Source of the DNA: Scandinavium manionii
GTDB taxonomy: Bacteria > Pseudomonadota > Gammaproteobacteria > Enterobacterales > Enterobacteriaceae
Direction: 5' to 3'
Length of the DNA: 64,000 bases
Assembly (NCBI RefSeq): GCF_024764775.1
Contig: NZ_JALIGC010000038.1
Coordinates: forward strand, 434,001-498,000
Shown: piece after piece, positions 16,194-23,361 of the stretch
Layout: each line of letters opens with the position of its first letter
How positions within the stretch are numbered: the stretch's first letter is position 1
Notes under the pieces: generated by a model
The model's input: the letters and a program-made list of their open reading frames with translations, nothing else
What the model was told of the DNA's origin: nothing
The model's database searches: none
Position numbers and translations under genes: made by a program

Positions 16194-17495
16194 ATGATAG
16201 TCATCGAACTTATCATTGTATTAGCGGCGATATTTATCGGCGCCAGACTAGGGGGAATTGGCATCGGTTATGCGGGTGGCCTGGGCGTTCTCGTTCTCGC
16301 GGCGATCGGCGTGAAGCCGGGACACATCCCGTTTGACGTTATCTCCATCATCATGGCGGTGATTGCTGCTATCTCAGCGATGCAGATTGCCGGTGGTCTG
16401 GACTATCTCGTGAATCAAACCGAGAAACTGCTGCGCAGAAATCCAAAATACATCACCATTCTCGCGCCGATCGTCACCTACTTCCTGACCATTTTTGCCG
16501 GTACCGGCAACATCTCGCTGGCCACGCTGCCGGTTATCGCCGAAGTGGCGAAAGAACAAGGTGTTAAACCTTGCCGCCCGCTGTCCACAGCCGTTGTTGC
16601 CGCGCAGATTGCGATTACCGCCTCACCCATTTCCGCAGCCGTGGTGTACATGTCGTCGGTGCTGGAAGTCCACGGTATCAGCTACATTCACCTGCTTTCC
16701 GTGGTTATCCCTTCCACGTTGATGGCGGTACTACTGATGTCTTTCCTCGTCACCATGCTGTTTAACTCTAAACTGTCCGACGACCCGGTATACCTCAAGC
16801 GCCTGGAAGAGGGCCTGGTGGAACTGCGCGGCGAACGTCAGATGGAGATCAAACCCCGGGCGAAACTGTCGGTACTGATGTTCCTGCTCGGCGTGGTTTG
16901 CGTGGTGGTTTATGCCATCGTCAACAGCCCAAGCCTTGGCCTGGTAGCCGCCCCGCTGATGAACACCACCAACGCCATCCTGATTATCATGCTGAGCGTC
17001 GCGACGCTGACCACCATTCTGTGCCGCGTTGAAACCGACAGCATTCTCAGTTCCAGCACCTTTAAAGCCGGGATGAGCGCCTGTATCTGTATTTTGGGCG
17101 TAGCGTGGCTCGGCGACACCTTCGTGTCCGCCAATATTGACTGGATCAAAGAGACGGCGGGCAGCGTGATTCAGGGCCATCCGTGGCTGCTGGCAGTGAT
17201 TTTCTTCTTCGCATCGGCGCTGCTTTATTCTCAGGCTGCGACCGCCAAAGCACTGATGCCAATGGCGCTGGCGTTGAATGTCTCTCCGCTGACCGCCGTC
17301 GCCTCGTTTGCCGCCGTGTCGGGCCTGTTTATCCTGCCGACCTACCCGACGCTGGTTGCCGCCGTGCAGATGGATGACACCGGCACCACGCGCATTGGCC
17401 GCTTCGTGTTTAACCATCCGTTCTTTATCCCTGGCACCATGGGCGTGATTTTCTCCGTATGCTTCGGTTTCCTGCTCGGCAGTTTCATTCTCTGA
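16194..17495 (+). CDS. dcuA: C4-dicarboxylate antiporter DcuA
   Basis: Inner membrane exchanger for aspartate, fumarate, malate and succinate in the Dcu family, with 433 residues and about ten or more hydrophobic segments. Conserved segments include TIFAGTGNISLATLPVIAEV and SALLYSQAATAKALMPMAL. The start ATG 16194 is preceded by AAGGAAG. Its position behind aspA is the conserved enterobacterial arrangement for aspartate use. Confidence 0.97.
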   Translation: MIVIELIIVLAAIFIGARLGGIGIGYAGGLGVLVLAAIGVKPGHIPFDVISIIMAVIAAISAMQIAGGLDYLVNQTEKLLRRNPKYITILAPIVTYFLTIFAGTGNISLATLPVIAEVAKEQGVKPCRPLSTAVVAAQIAITASPISAAVVYMSSVLEVHGISYIHLLSVVIPSTLMAVLLMSFLVTMLFNSKLSDDPVYLKRLEEGLVELRGERQMEIKPRAKLSVLMFLLGVVCVVVYAIVNSPSLGLVAAPLMNTTNAILIIMLSVATLTTILCRVETDSILSSSTFKAGMSACICILGVAWLGDTFVSANIDWIKETAGSVIQGHPWLLAVIFFFASALLYSQAATAKALMPMALALNVSPLTAVASFAAVSGLFILPTYPTLVAAVQMDDTGTTRIGRFVFNHPFFIPGTMGVIFSVCFGFLLGSFIL

Positions 17496-17521
17496 CCCTC
17501 ACCAGGTGTAAAAATGCTTAA

Positions 17522-17545
17522 AGTCAGGCCGCTCGCGGCCTGACT
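17522..17545 (+). terminator. Hairpin after dcuA
   Basis: AGTCAGGCCG / CGGCCTGACT forms a 10-base-pair stem around a CTCG tetraloop, followed by only a weak pyrimidine run. Probable terminator. Confidence 0.65.
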
Positions 17546-17606
17546 CCTTCATCCCCCCGCCCCGCATCGTGCTATAGTGCCTTTTTTCGCCGATACGAGG
17601 TTGACG

Positions 17607-17930
17607 ATGACCCTGCCCACCGCAGTTGTTGTGCTCTGTACCGCCCCGGATGAAGCTACGGCCCAGGACCTGGCCGCCAAAGTGCTGGCTGAAAAGCTCG
17701 CAGCATGTGTCACGCTCATGCCCAATGCCACGTCGCTCTACTACTGGGAAGGCAAGCTCGAACAGGAGTACGAAGTGCAGATGCTGCTGAAATCAGACAC
17801 GGCGCATCAGCAGGAACTCCTGGACTGCCTGAAGTCACATCACCCGTATCAAACGCCAGAATTGCTGGTTTTACCCGTGTCCCACGGAGACAACGCTTAC
17901 CTCTCATGGCTCAACGATTCATTACGCTGA
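17607..17930 (+). CDS. cutA: Divalent-cation tolerance protein CutA
   Basis: Trimeric CutA-family protein (ferredoxin-like fold) of 107 residues, associated with copper tolerance in E. coli although the biochemical role is unsettled. Conserved features are VVVLCTAPDEATAQDLA near the start, LYYWEGKLEQEYEVQM in the middle and SHHPYQTPELLVLPV near the end. A frame start ten codons earlier is possible, but ATG 17607 has ACGAGG upstream. Its last 25 bases overlap the dsbD start. Confidence 0.94.
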   Translation: MTLPTAVVVLCTAPDEATAQDLAAKVLAEKLAACVTLMPNATSLYYWEGKLEQEYEVQMLLKSDTAHQQELLDCLKSHHPYQTPELLVLPVSHGDNAYLSWLNDSLR

Positions 17931-19621
17931 TCCTGCTGCTGTGCAGCACATCGGCCTTTGCCGGGTTATTTGACGCTCCCGGCCGCTCCAATTTCATTCC
18001 TGCTGATCAGGCATTTGCGTTTGATTTCCAGCAGAACGCCCACGACCTAAATCTGAGCTGGCAGATAAAAGACGGCTATTATCTGTATCGAAAACAGGTG
18101 AGCATCACGCCAGCCCAGGCCTCCGTCGACCCGCTACAGCTGCCCAAGGGCGAATGGCATGAAGATGAGTTCTTTGGCAAAAGTGAAATCTACCGCCATC
18201 AGCTCACGCTTCCGGTCACTATCAACCAGGCCAGTAAAGGCGCGACGTTAACGGTCACCTATCAGGGCTGCGCCGAAGCTGGATTCTGTTATCCACCTGA
18301 AACTAAAGTGGTGCCTCTGAGTGAGGTTATCGCCCCGGCCAAGGCTACGTCTGAATCAGTGACCCCGCCTGCAGCGCAGGTGAATCCCCCCGCCAGCGAG
18401 CCGCCCTCTACATTGCCGTTCTCGGCACTGTGGGCGCTGTTGATTGGCATTGGTATCGCCTTTACGCCCTGCGTGTTGCCGATGTATCCGCTGATTTCCG
18501 GTATCGTGCTTGGCGGACAACAGCGTCTGTCCACGGGCCGCGCGTTGTTGCTGGCGTTTATCTATGTACAGGGCATGGCGCTGACCTATACCGCACTGGG
18601 CCTGGTAGTTGCGGCTGCCGGGCTGAAGTTTCAGGCTGCGCTCCAGCATCCTTACGTGCTGATTGGCCTGTCAGCGGTGTTTATTCTGCTGGCGTTGTCG
18701 ATGTTCGGCCTGTTCAGTCTGCAGCTCCCCTCTTCGCTGCAAACGCGCCTGACGCTGATGAGTAATCGCCAACAGGGCGGCTCTGCGGGCGGCGTATTTG
18801 CGATGGGTGCCATCGCCGGGCTGATTTGTTCCCCCTGCACTACTGCGCCACTGAGCGCCATTCTGCTGTACATCGCCCAAAGCGGAAATCTGTGGTTGGG
18901 CGGCGGCACGCTGTACCTGTACGCATTGGGAATGGGATTACCGCTGATTCTGGTCACCGTCTTTGGCAACCGGCTGCTACCGAAAAGTGGGCCGTGGATG
19001 GCGCAGGTTAAAATCGCCTTTGGCTTCGTGATCCTCGCACTGCCCGTGTTCCTGCTCGAACGTATTATTGGCGACACATGGGGACTTCGACTGTGGTCGA
19101 TACTTGGTGTTGCCTTCTTCAGCTGGGCGTTTATCGCCAGCCTGACGACGAGCAAACCGTGGATGCGAGTGATACAAATCATACTGCTGGCCGCGGCGCT
19201 GGTCAGTGCGCGCCCGCTCCAGGATTGGGCATTTGGCGCAGTGCCAACGCAACAGCAGGCGCATTTAAACTTCACGCGTATCGCTAACGTGGATGAACTG
19301 AATCAGGCGCTGGCGCAGGCTAACGGCAAACCGGTTATGCTAGACCTGTACGCCGACTGGTGCGTTGCCTGCAAAGAGTTCGAGAAATACACCTTTAGCG
19401 ATCCGCAGGTTCAGCAGGCGCTGAAAAACAGCGTTTTACTGCAGGCCGACGTGACGCGCAACACAGCGCAAGATGCGGAGCTGCTGAAACAGTTGCAAGT
19501 TCCGGGTCTGCCGACCATTCTGTTTTTTGATTCCGCAGGTAAAGAGATCCCAGCCATGCGGGTTGCCGGATTTATGGATGCCGCCGCGTTTCAGGCGCAT
19601 TTGCAGAATCTGGTCCGGTAA
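17906..19621 (+). CDS. dsbD: Thiol:disulfide interchange protein DsbD
   Basis: Transfers electrons from cytoplasmic thioredoxin across the inner membrane to periplasmic DsbC, DsbG and CcmG. The 571-residue protein has four parts. A signal peptide is followed by a periplasmic immunoglobulin-like domain with CAEAGFC. The eight-helix membrane domain has its redox cysteines in FTPCVLPMYP and GLICSPCTTAP, and the C-terminal thioredoxin domain carries DWCVACKEFE. All six catalytic cysteines are present. The frame is open far upstream inside cutA, but ATG 17906 gives MAQRFITLILLLCSTSAFA, a proper signal peptide. Confidence 0.97.
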   Translation: MAQRFITLILLLCSTSAFAGLFDAPGRSNFIPADQAFAFDFQQNAHDLNLSWQIKDGYYLYRKQVSITPAQASVDPLQLPKGEWHEDEFFGKSEIYRHQLTLPVTINQASKGATLTVTYQGCAEAGFCYPPETKVVPLSEVIAPAKATSESVTPPAAQVNPPASEPPSTLPFSALWALLIGIGIAFTPCVLPMYPLISGIVLGGQQRLSTGRALLLAFIYVQGMALTYTALGLVVAAAGLKFQAALQHPYVLIGLSAVFILLALSMFGLFSLQLPSSLQTRLTLMSNRQQGGSAGGVFAMGAIAGLICSPCTTAPLSAILLYIAQSGNLWLGGGTLYLYALGMGLPLILVTVFGNRLLPKSGPWMAQVKIAFGFVILALPVFLLERIIGDTWGLRLWSILGVAFFSWAFIASLTTSKPWMRVIQIILLAAALVSARPLQDWAFGAVPTQQQAHLNFTRIANVDELNQALAQANGKPVMLDLYADWCVACKEFEKYTFSDPQVQQALKNSVLLQADVTRNTAQDAELLKQLQVPGLPTILFFDSAGKEIPAMRVAGFMDAAAFQAHLQNLVR

Positions 19622-19657
19622 ACGACACTTTTAAAGGGATAAACGGAGGATAAAGCC

Positions 19658-20233
19658 GTGCAACGCGAAGACGTATTGGGGAAAGCCCTGCAATTGCTTG
19701 AGATTAAAGGGATTGCCGACACAACGCTGGAAATGGTGGCCAAAGAGGTGAACCTCCCGCTTGATGATCTGCAACGTTTCTGGCCCGACAAAGAAGCGCT
19801 GTTGTATGACGTGCTGCGCTATCTCAGCCAGCAGGTGGATATCTGGCGCCGACAGTTAATGCTCAATGAGGAGCTCAGCAGCGAGCAAAAGCTGCTGGCC
19901 CGCTACAGCGCATTGACGGAGTGTGTCAGCAATAACCGCTATCCCGGCTGCCTGTTCATCGCGGCGTGTACATTTTATCCGGATCCCGAGCACCCCATTC
20001 ATCAGCTTGCGGATCTGCAAAAACGTGCTGCCTACGAATTCAGCCATGAGCTACTGACGAAGCTGGAAGTCGATGATCCTGCAATGGTGGCGCAGCAAAT
20101 GGAACTGGTGCTTGAAGGGTGCCTGAGCCGTTTACTGGTAAAACGCAGCCAACAGGATGTCGATACCGCGCAGCGACTGGCCGAAGATATTTTACGCTTT
20201 GCCCAGTGCCGTTCGGGTGGCGCACTGACCTGA
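19658..20233 (+). CDS. yjdC: TetR-family regulator YjdC
   Basis: A 191-residue one-domain TetR/AcrR regulator with an N-terminal helix-turn-helix (GIADTTLEMVAKEVNLPLDDL, about residues 18-38) and a ligand-type C-terminal domain. It keeps YPGCLFIAACTFYPDPEHP, a cysteine-rich segment also found in E. coli YjdC. The start is GTG 19658 behind a strong GGAGGA. It follows dsbD by 36 bases and may be co-transcribed with it. I cannot name its target from the sequence. Confidence 0.9.
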   Translation: MQREDVLGKALQLLEIKGIADTTLEMVAKEVNLPLDDLQRFWPDKEALLYDVLRYLSQQVDIWRRQLMLNEELSSEQKLLARYSALTECVSNNRYPGCLFIAACTFYPDPEHPIHQLADLQKRAAYEFSHELLTKLEVDDPAMVAQQMELVLEGCLSRLLVKRSQQDVDTAQRLAEDILRFAQCRSGGALT

Positions 20234-20316
20234 TGCGTGTCGTTCACGTCAATCGTAGATAATTTGCGCAAGCTGCCGCAATGTTAAGCAAACGCACCAG
20301 ATTTCCGTGATTTGGG

Positions 20317-20345
20317 TTGACGGACAACGCTGATTAAGGTTTAAT
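20317..20345 (+). promoter_or_regulatory. Sigma-70 promoter of the tRNA-Phe gene
   Basis: TTGACG and TTTAAT are 17 bases apart, and a GC-rich discriminator GCGCCCC follows, as expected of a stringently controlled stable-RNA promoter. The -10 ends 10 bases before the tRNA. Confidence 0.8.
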
Positions 20346-20355
20346 GCGCCCCGTT

Positions 20356-20431
20356 GCCCGGATAGCTCAGTCGGTAGAGCAGGGGATTGAAAATCCCCGT
20401 GTCCTTGGTTCGATTCCGAGTCCGGGCACCA
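20356..20431 (+). tRNA. pheU: tRNA-Phe (GAA)
   Basis: A 76-base tRNA with encoded CCA. The acceptor stem GCCCGGA pairs with TCCGGGC. The D-arm (GCTC/GAGC) and the anticodon stem GGGGA with TCCCC are intact. The anticodon GAA at 20389-20391 reads UUC/UUU. The T-loop is TTCGATT. In E. coli pheU occupies the same position beside yjdC. tRNA-Phe genes are common integration targets, and the gene content changes right after this one. Confidence 0.97.
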
Positions 20432-20442
20432 CTATTCTAAAG

Positions 20443-20465
20443 AACCCGCCTATGGCGGGTTTTTG
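20443..20465 (+). terminator. Terminator of the tRNA-Phe gene
   Basis: ACCCGCC / GGCGGGT stem, three-base loop, then TTTTGCTTTT. It lies 12 bases after the tRNA. Confidence 0.9.
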
Positions 20466-20656
20466 CTTTTCTGCGTATCAATATTTCGTGACATCCCTCT
20501 CTAAACAATAAAATGCACTCCCTCGACACCATTCAATCATGAACAGAAACCGTCCTGATTAAGGTGGTTGCAGGCTTTTCCATGAACATTTCATCCAAAT
20601 TGAGCCCATTCAGGTAGCAATTGAACAAACAATAATTGTCTAAACAGTGTACTATT

Positions 20657-20671
20657 GACGCTGTACGCGTC
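20657..20671 (+). promoter_or_regulatory. Inverted repeat upstream of the Hha-like gene
   Basis: GACGC-TGTAC-GCGTC is a perfect 5-5-5 inverted repeat about 36 bases before the small gene at 20707. A TACTAT -10-like hexamer lies just ahead of it (20650-20655), so a protein bound here would cover the start of transcription. Operator function is inferred. Confidence 0.4.
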
Positions 20672-20706
20672 GATAAATTAACCACCGGATACCGGAAGGC
20701 TGCACT

Positions 20707-20916
20707 ATGACCGTTGAGAACTACCTGAAACGACTTCGAAATGTGAACGAAGAGCAGATGCTCGAAAAAATTGTTGCCCGCATTGAAAACAGTATTGAAC
20801 CGGAATATATGGCTGCATTCCAGAAAGCCGCCGATAAGCGCCGGGCAGAACTGTGTGATTATCAGTTCAGCCTGAACGACGACTTTGGTGAATTGAAAGC
20901 CCCTCGCAAGTATTAA
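20707..20916 (+). CDS. Small Hha/Cnu (YmoA)-family protein
   Basis: A 69-residue protein. By eye it aligns with Hha and Cnu (YdgT) over most of its length. It starts MTVENYLKRLR (compare MTVQDYLLKFR in Cnu) and has LEKI in the second helix and AAFQKAADKRRAELCD matching the family FxxAADxRxAEL core, including the aspartate used in H-NS contacts. The family C-terminal VWKF/VWHY segment is replaced by ELKAPRKY. Hha proteins bind the H-NS oligomerisation domain and adjust silencing of acquired DNA. ATG 20707 is preceded by GGAAGG. It is monocistronic and lies 275 bases after a tRNA-Phe gene. Family assignment is by motif; target genes are unknown. Confidence 0.68.
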   Translation: MTVENYLKRLRNVNEEQMLEKIVARIENSIEPEYMAAFQKAADKRRAELCDYQFSLNDDFGELKAPRKY

Positions 20917-20970
20917 GTCCTGCGTTCTTTATTCCGCTGCATTTTCTCCGGGCGAATCACCGGGGTTACC

Positions 20971-20977
20971 CTACACT
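20971..20977 (+). promoter_or_regulatory. Sigma-S-type -10 for cbpAM
   Basis: CTACACT, followed by TA, lies 61 bases before cbpA and repeats the pattern seen before blc. cbpA is RpoS-dependent in E. coli. Confidence 0.5.
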
Positions 20978-21037
20978 TACAAAGGTGAGTTATTAGGGAA
21001 ACCCGTTCTGTTCGTGTGATTCACAAGAGATAATGCT

Positions 21038-21967
21038 ATGGAATTAAAGGATTATTACGCCATTATGGGCGTGAAGCCGACGGACGATCTCAAGACCATT
21101 AAGACCGCATATCGTCGTCTTGCCCGCAAGTACCATCCTGATGTCAGTAAAGAACCCGATGCCGAAGCCCGCTTTAAAGACATTGCGCAGGCTTGGGAAG
21201 TGCTGAGCGACGAACAGCGTCGCACTGAATATGACACCCTCTGGCAACACCGCAACGACCCGCCGTTCCGTCAGCAGGCACAGTCTGATTCGCAACAACA
21301 AACCTACAGCCAGGAAGAGTTCGACGATATCTTTTCCTCCATTTTTGGCCAGCACGCGCAGCAATCGCGTCAGCAACATTCTGCCCGTGGCCATGACGTC
21401 GAAATTGAAGTCGCCGTTTTCCTCGAAGAAACGCTCGAAGCCCACACCCGCCCTATCAACTACACGCTGCCGCTTTACAACGTTTTCGGGATGGTTGAGA
21501 AAGAAATCCCCAAATCACTCAACGTTAAAATCCCGGCCGGCGTTGGTGACGGGCAGCGCATTCGTCTGAAAGGCCAGGGCACGCCGGGCGAGAACGGTGG
21601 GCCTGCGGGAGATCTGTGGCTCATCATCCGCATCGCGCCACATCCGCTGTTTGATATCGTCGGACATCATCTGGAAATTGTGCTGCCGCTCGCCCCATGG
21701 GAAGCCGCGCTGGGGGCAAAAGTGAAGGTCCCGACGCTGAAAGAGCCGATTTTACTGACCATTCCGGCGGGCTGTCAGGCCGGGCAACGACTGCGAATCA
21801 AAGGCAAAGGCCTGGTGAATAAGCAGCACACCGGCGATCTGTTTGCGGTGATTAAAATCGTCATGCCACCGAAAACAGATGAGAAAACCAGCGCCCTGTG
21901 GCAGCAGTTAGCTGAGGCACAAACCACCTTCAATCCTCGCCAACAGTGGGGTAAAAATCATGGCTAA
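21038..21967 (+). CDS. cbpA: Curved DNA-binding DnaJ-like co-chaperone CbpA
   Basis: DnaJ homologue that stimulates DnaK and also binds curved DNA in stationary-phase nucleoids. The 309-residue product has an N-terminal J domain (about residues 4-70) with the HPD motif in RKYHPDVSKEPD, a linker rich in Gln and Ser, and two C-terminal substrate-binding domains with no zinc finger. Length is close to the E. coli protein. It overlaps cbpM by 8 bases. Confidence 0.97.
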   Translation: MELKDYYAIMGVKPTDDLKTIKTAYRRLARKYHPDVSKEPDAEARFKDIAQAWEVLSDEQRRTEYDTLWQHRNDPPFRQQAQSDSQQQTYSQEEFDDIFSSIFGQHAQQSRQQHSARGHDVEIEVAVFLEETLEAHTRPINYTLPLYNVFGMVEKEIPKSLNVKIPAGVGDGQRIRLKGQGTPGENGGPAGDLWLIIRIAPHPLFDIVGHHLEIVLPLAPWEAALGAKVKVPTLKEPILLTIPAGCQAGQRLRIKGKGLVNKQHTGDLFAVIKIVMPPKTDEKTSALWQQLAEAQTTFNPRQQWGKNHG

Positions 21968-22259
21968 TGTCACTTTCACCCTGACCGTCACCGAATTTTG
22001 TCTGCATACCGGCGTCTCCGAAGAGGAGCTGGATGAGATAGTCGGCCTGGGCGTCATCCAGCCCGACGAAAGCCCCGATGCGCACTGGCTGTTTGACGAT
22101 CGTGCCGTCACCATCGTCCATCGCGCGCTACGTCTTCGGCGTGAACTGGCGCTCGACTGGCCTGGTATCGCCGTCACGCTGACCCTGCTCGATGAAAACG
22201 AGCGCCTGAGACTGGAAAACAGGCTGCTGCTTCAGCGGCTACAACGCTTTATCAACTAG
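21960..22259 (+). CDS. cbpM: CbpA modulator CbpM
   Basis: MerR-like 99-residue protein that binds the J domain of CbpA and inhibits both its DnaK co-chaperone and DNA-binding activities. The sequence has TEFCLHTGVSEEELDEIVGLGVI, then a coiled end (NERLRLENRLLLQRLQRF). Start and stop overlap cbpA by 8 bases, keeping expression coupled. Confidence 0.95.
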   Translation: MANVTFTLTVTEFCLHTGVSEEELDEIVGLGVIQPDESPDAHWLFDDRAVTIVHRALRLRRELALDWPGIAVTLTLLDENERLRLENRLLLQRLQRFIN

Positions 22260-22295
22260 CCCCAGACATCGACGGGTGTAATCATTTGACACAAA

Positions 22296-22320
22296 GCCAG
22301 CCTGCGGGCTGGCCCTTTCG
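22296..22320 (+). terminator. Hairpin after cbpM
   Basis: GCCAGCC / GGCTGGC with a TGCG loop, followed by CCTTTCG. The T-run is short, so termination may be partial. Confidence 0.55.
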
Positions 22321-22345
22321 ATTACCCTTCTTAGCCAGCGCCTCT

Positions 22346-22351
22346 TATAAT
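22346..22351 (+). promoter_or_regulatory. Candidate -10 (TATAAT) for the NicO-type transporter
   Basis: A perfect TATAAT hexamer lies 35 bases before the chosen start at 22386 with a poor -35 (TTACCC). It argues against the alternative ATG at 22350, which would fall inside the promoter. Confidence 0.45.
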
Positions 22352-22385
22352 GTCTGCATGCGTTCTTTACCGACATTATTTCCCC

Positions 22386-23354
22386 ATGACAACATCCGTT
22401 CTTAAACGCGACTGGCGAATTCCCACCGCTGCTATCCTCGTCGCGGTGATACTGGCCTTTACCTTTCAGCTCCACACCCATTGGGCTGCCTTCCTGCAAT
22501 GGTGCCTCGCGACGCAAATCACGCTGCATCGCTATCTGGTGATGTACCTGCTGCAGCTCAATAACCATCAGTACACCGGTGGACTGTGGCTGTTAGCCGG
22601 GGCGTTTCTTTACGGGGTGCTGCACGCCATCGGGCCGGGTCATGGCAAATTTATTGTCACGACCTATCTCAGTACGCATCAGGAAAGTCAGCTGGCCTCA
22701 CGGGTAGTGCCTTTCCTCGGTAGCCTGATGCAGGGCATCAGCGCCATAGTGTTCGTCTTTGTGCTCGCCGTCGGGATGAATCTGGCGTCGGGCGATCTCA
22801 GTGAAAGCCGCTGGTACATTGAGAAAATCAGTGCGGTGCTGATAGGCAGCTTCGGCATGTTTGTGATTTGGCAGACCCTGAAAAGCCTGCAGCCGAAAAC
22901 CTTCAGCATTCGTCGCATTAAACCCCTGTCCAATGACGGACATGACCATGGCGCCGACTGCGGCTGCGGGCATCACGGCGTGGGGGCCGATATCACCCAT
23001 GCCGACTGGAAAACCCGCGCAGGCATTGTGATTGCCATCGGGGCGCGGCCGTGCAGCGGGGCGATCATGATTTTACTGTTCTCCAACGCCCTCGGTATCG
23101 TCAGTTGGGGAATTGCGGCGGTAATGTCGATGGCGCTCGGCACCGCGCTCTCCATTCTCGGGTTATCGCTGGCGGTACGTTACGCACGCGAGCGGACGGT
23201 GGCGTGGTTTGGTGAAGGTTCCGAACAGATGCGCTGGCTGGTCCCGACGGTGAAAATCATCGGCGGAGTGCTGATTATTCTGTTCGCGGTAGTGCTGTTC
23301 CTGACCGTGATTCCGATCAGCGCAAACGGCGACTATATCGCCGCCGGTTGCTGA
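22386..23354 (+). CDS. NicO-family nickel/cobalt (or zinc) transporter
   Basis: Membrane protein of 322 residues with about six to seven hydrophobic segments. It has the NicO-family GVLHAIGPGHGKF motif near residue 75 and GARPCSGAIMILLFSNALG later. A histidine- and cysteine-rich cytosolic loop (DGHDHGADCGCGHHG) probably binds metal. The family exports or imports nickel or cobalt, and some members (ZevB) act on zinc. It resembles the ZevB-type branch more than E. coli RcnA. ATG 22386 is chosen over 22350 because a TATAAT lies between them and the shorter form begins with a charged stretch then a helix. Its stop is 7 bases from the convergent pac stop. Confidence 0.85.
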   Translation: MTTSVLKRDWRIPTAAILVAVILAFTFQLHTHWAAFLQWCLATQITLHRYLVMYLLQLNNHQYTGGLWLLAGAFLYGVLHAIGPGHGKFIVTTYLSTHQESQLASRVVPFLGSLMQGISAIVFVFVLAVGMNLASGDLSESRWYIEKISAVLIGSFGMFVIWQTLKSLQPKTFSIRRIKPLSNDGHDHGADCGCGHHGVGADITHADWKTRAGIVIAIGARPCSGAIMILLFSNALGIVSWGIAAVMSMALGTALSILGLSLAVRYARERTVAWFGEGSEQMRWLVPTVKIIGGVLIILFAVVLFLTVIPISANGDYIAAGC

Positions 23355-23361
23355 GTTCGCC

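Noticed and set aside
17705..17905. N-terminal extension of dsbD by 67 residues
   Set aside because: It lies in another frame of cutA and would bury the signal peptide that begins at 17906.
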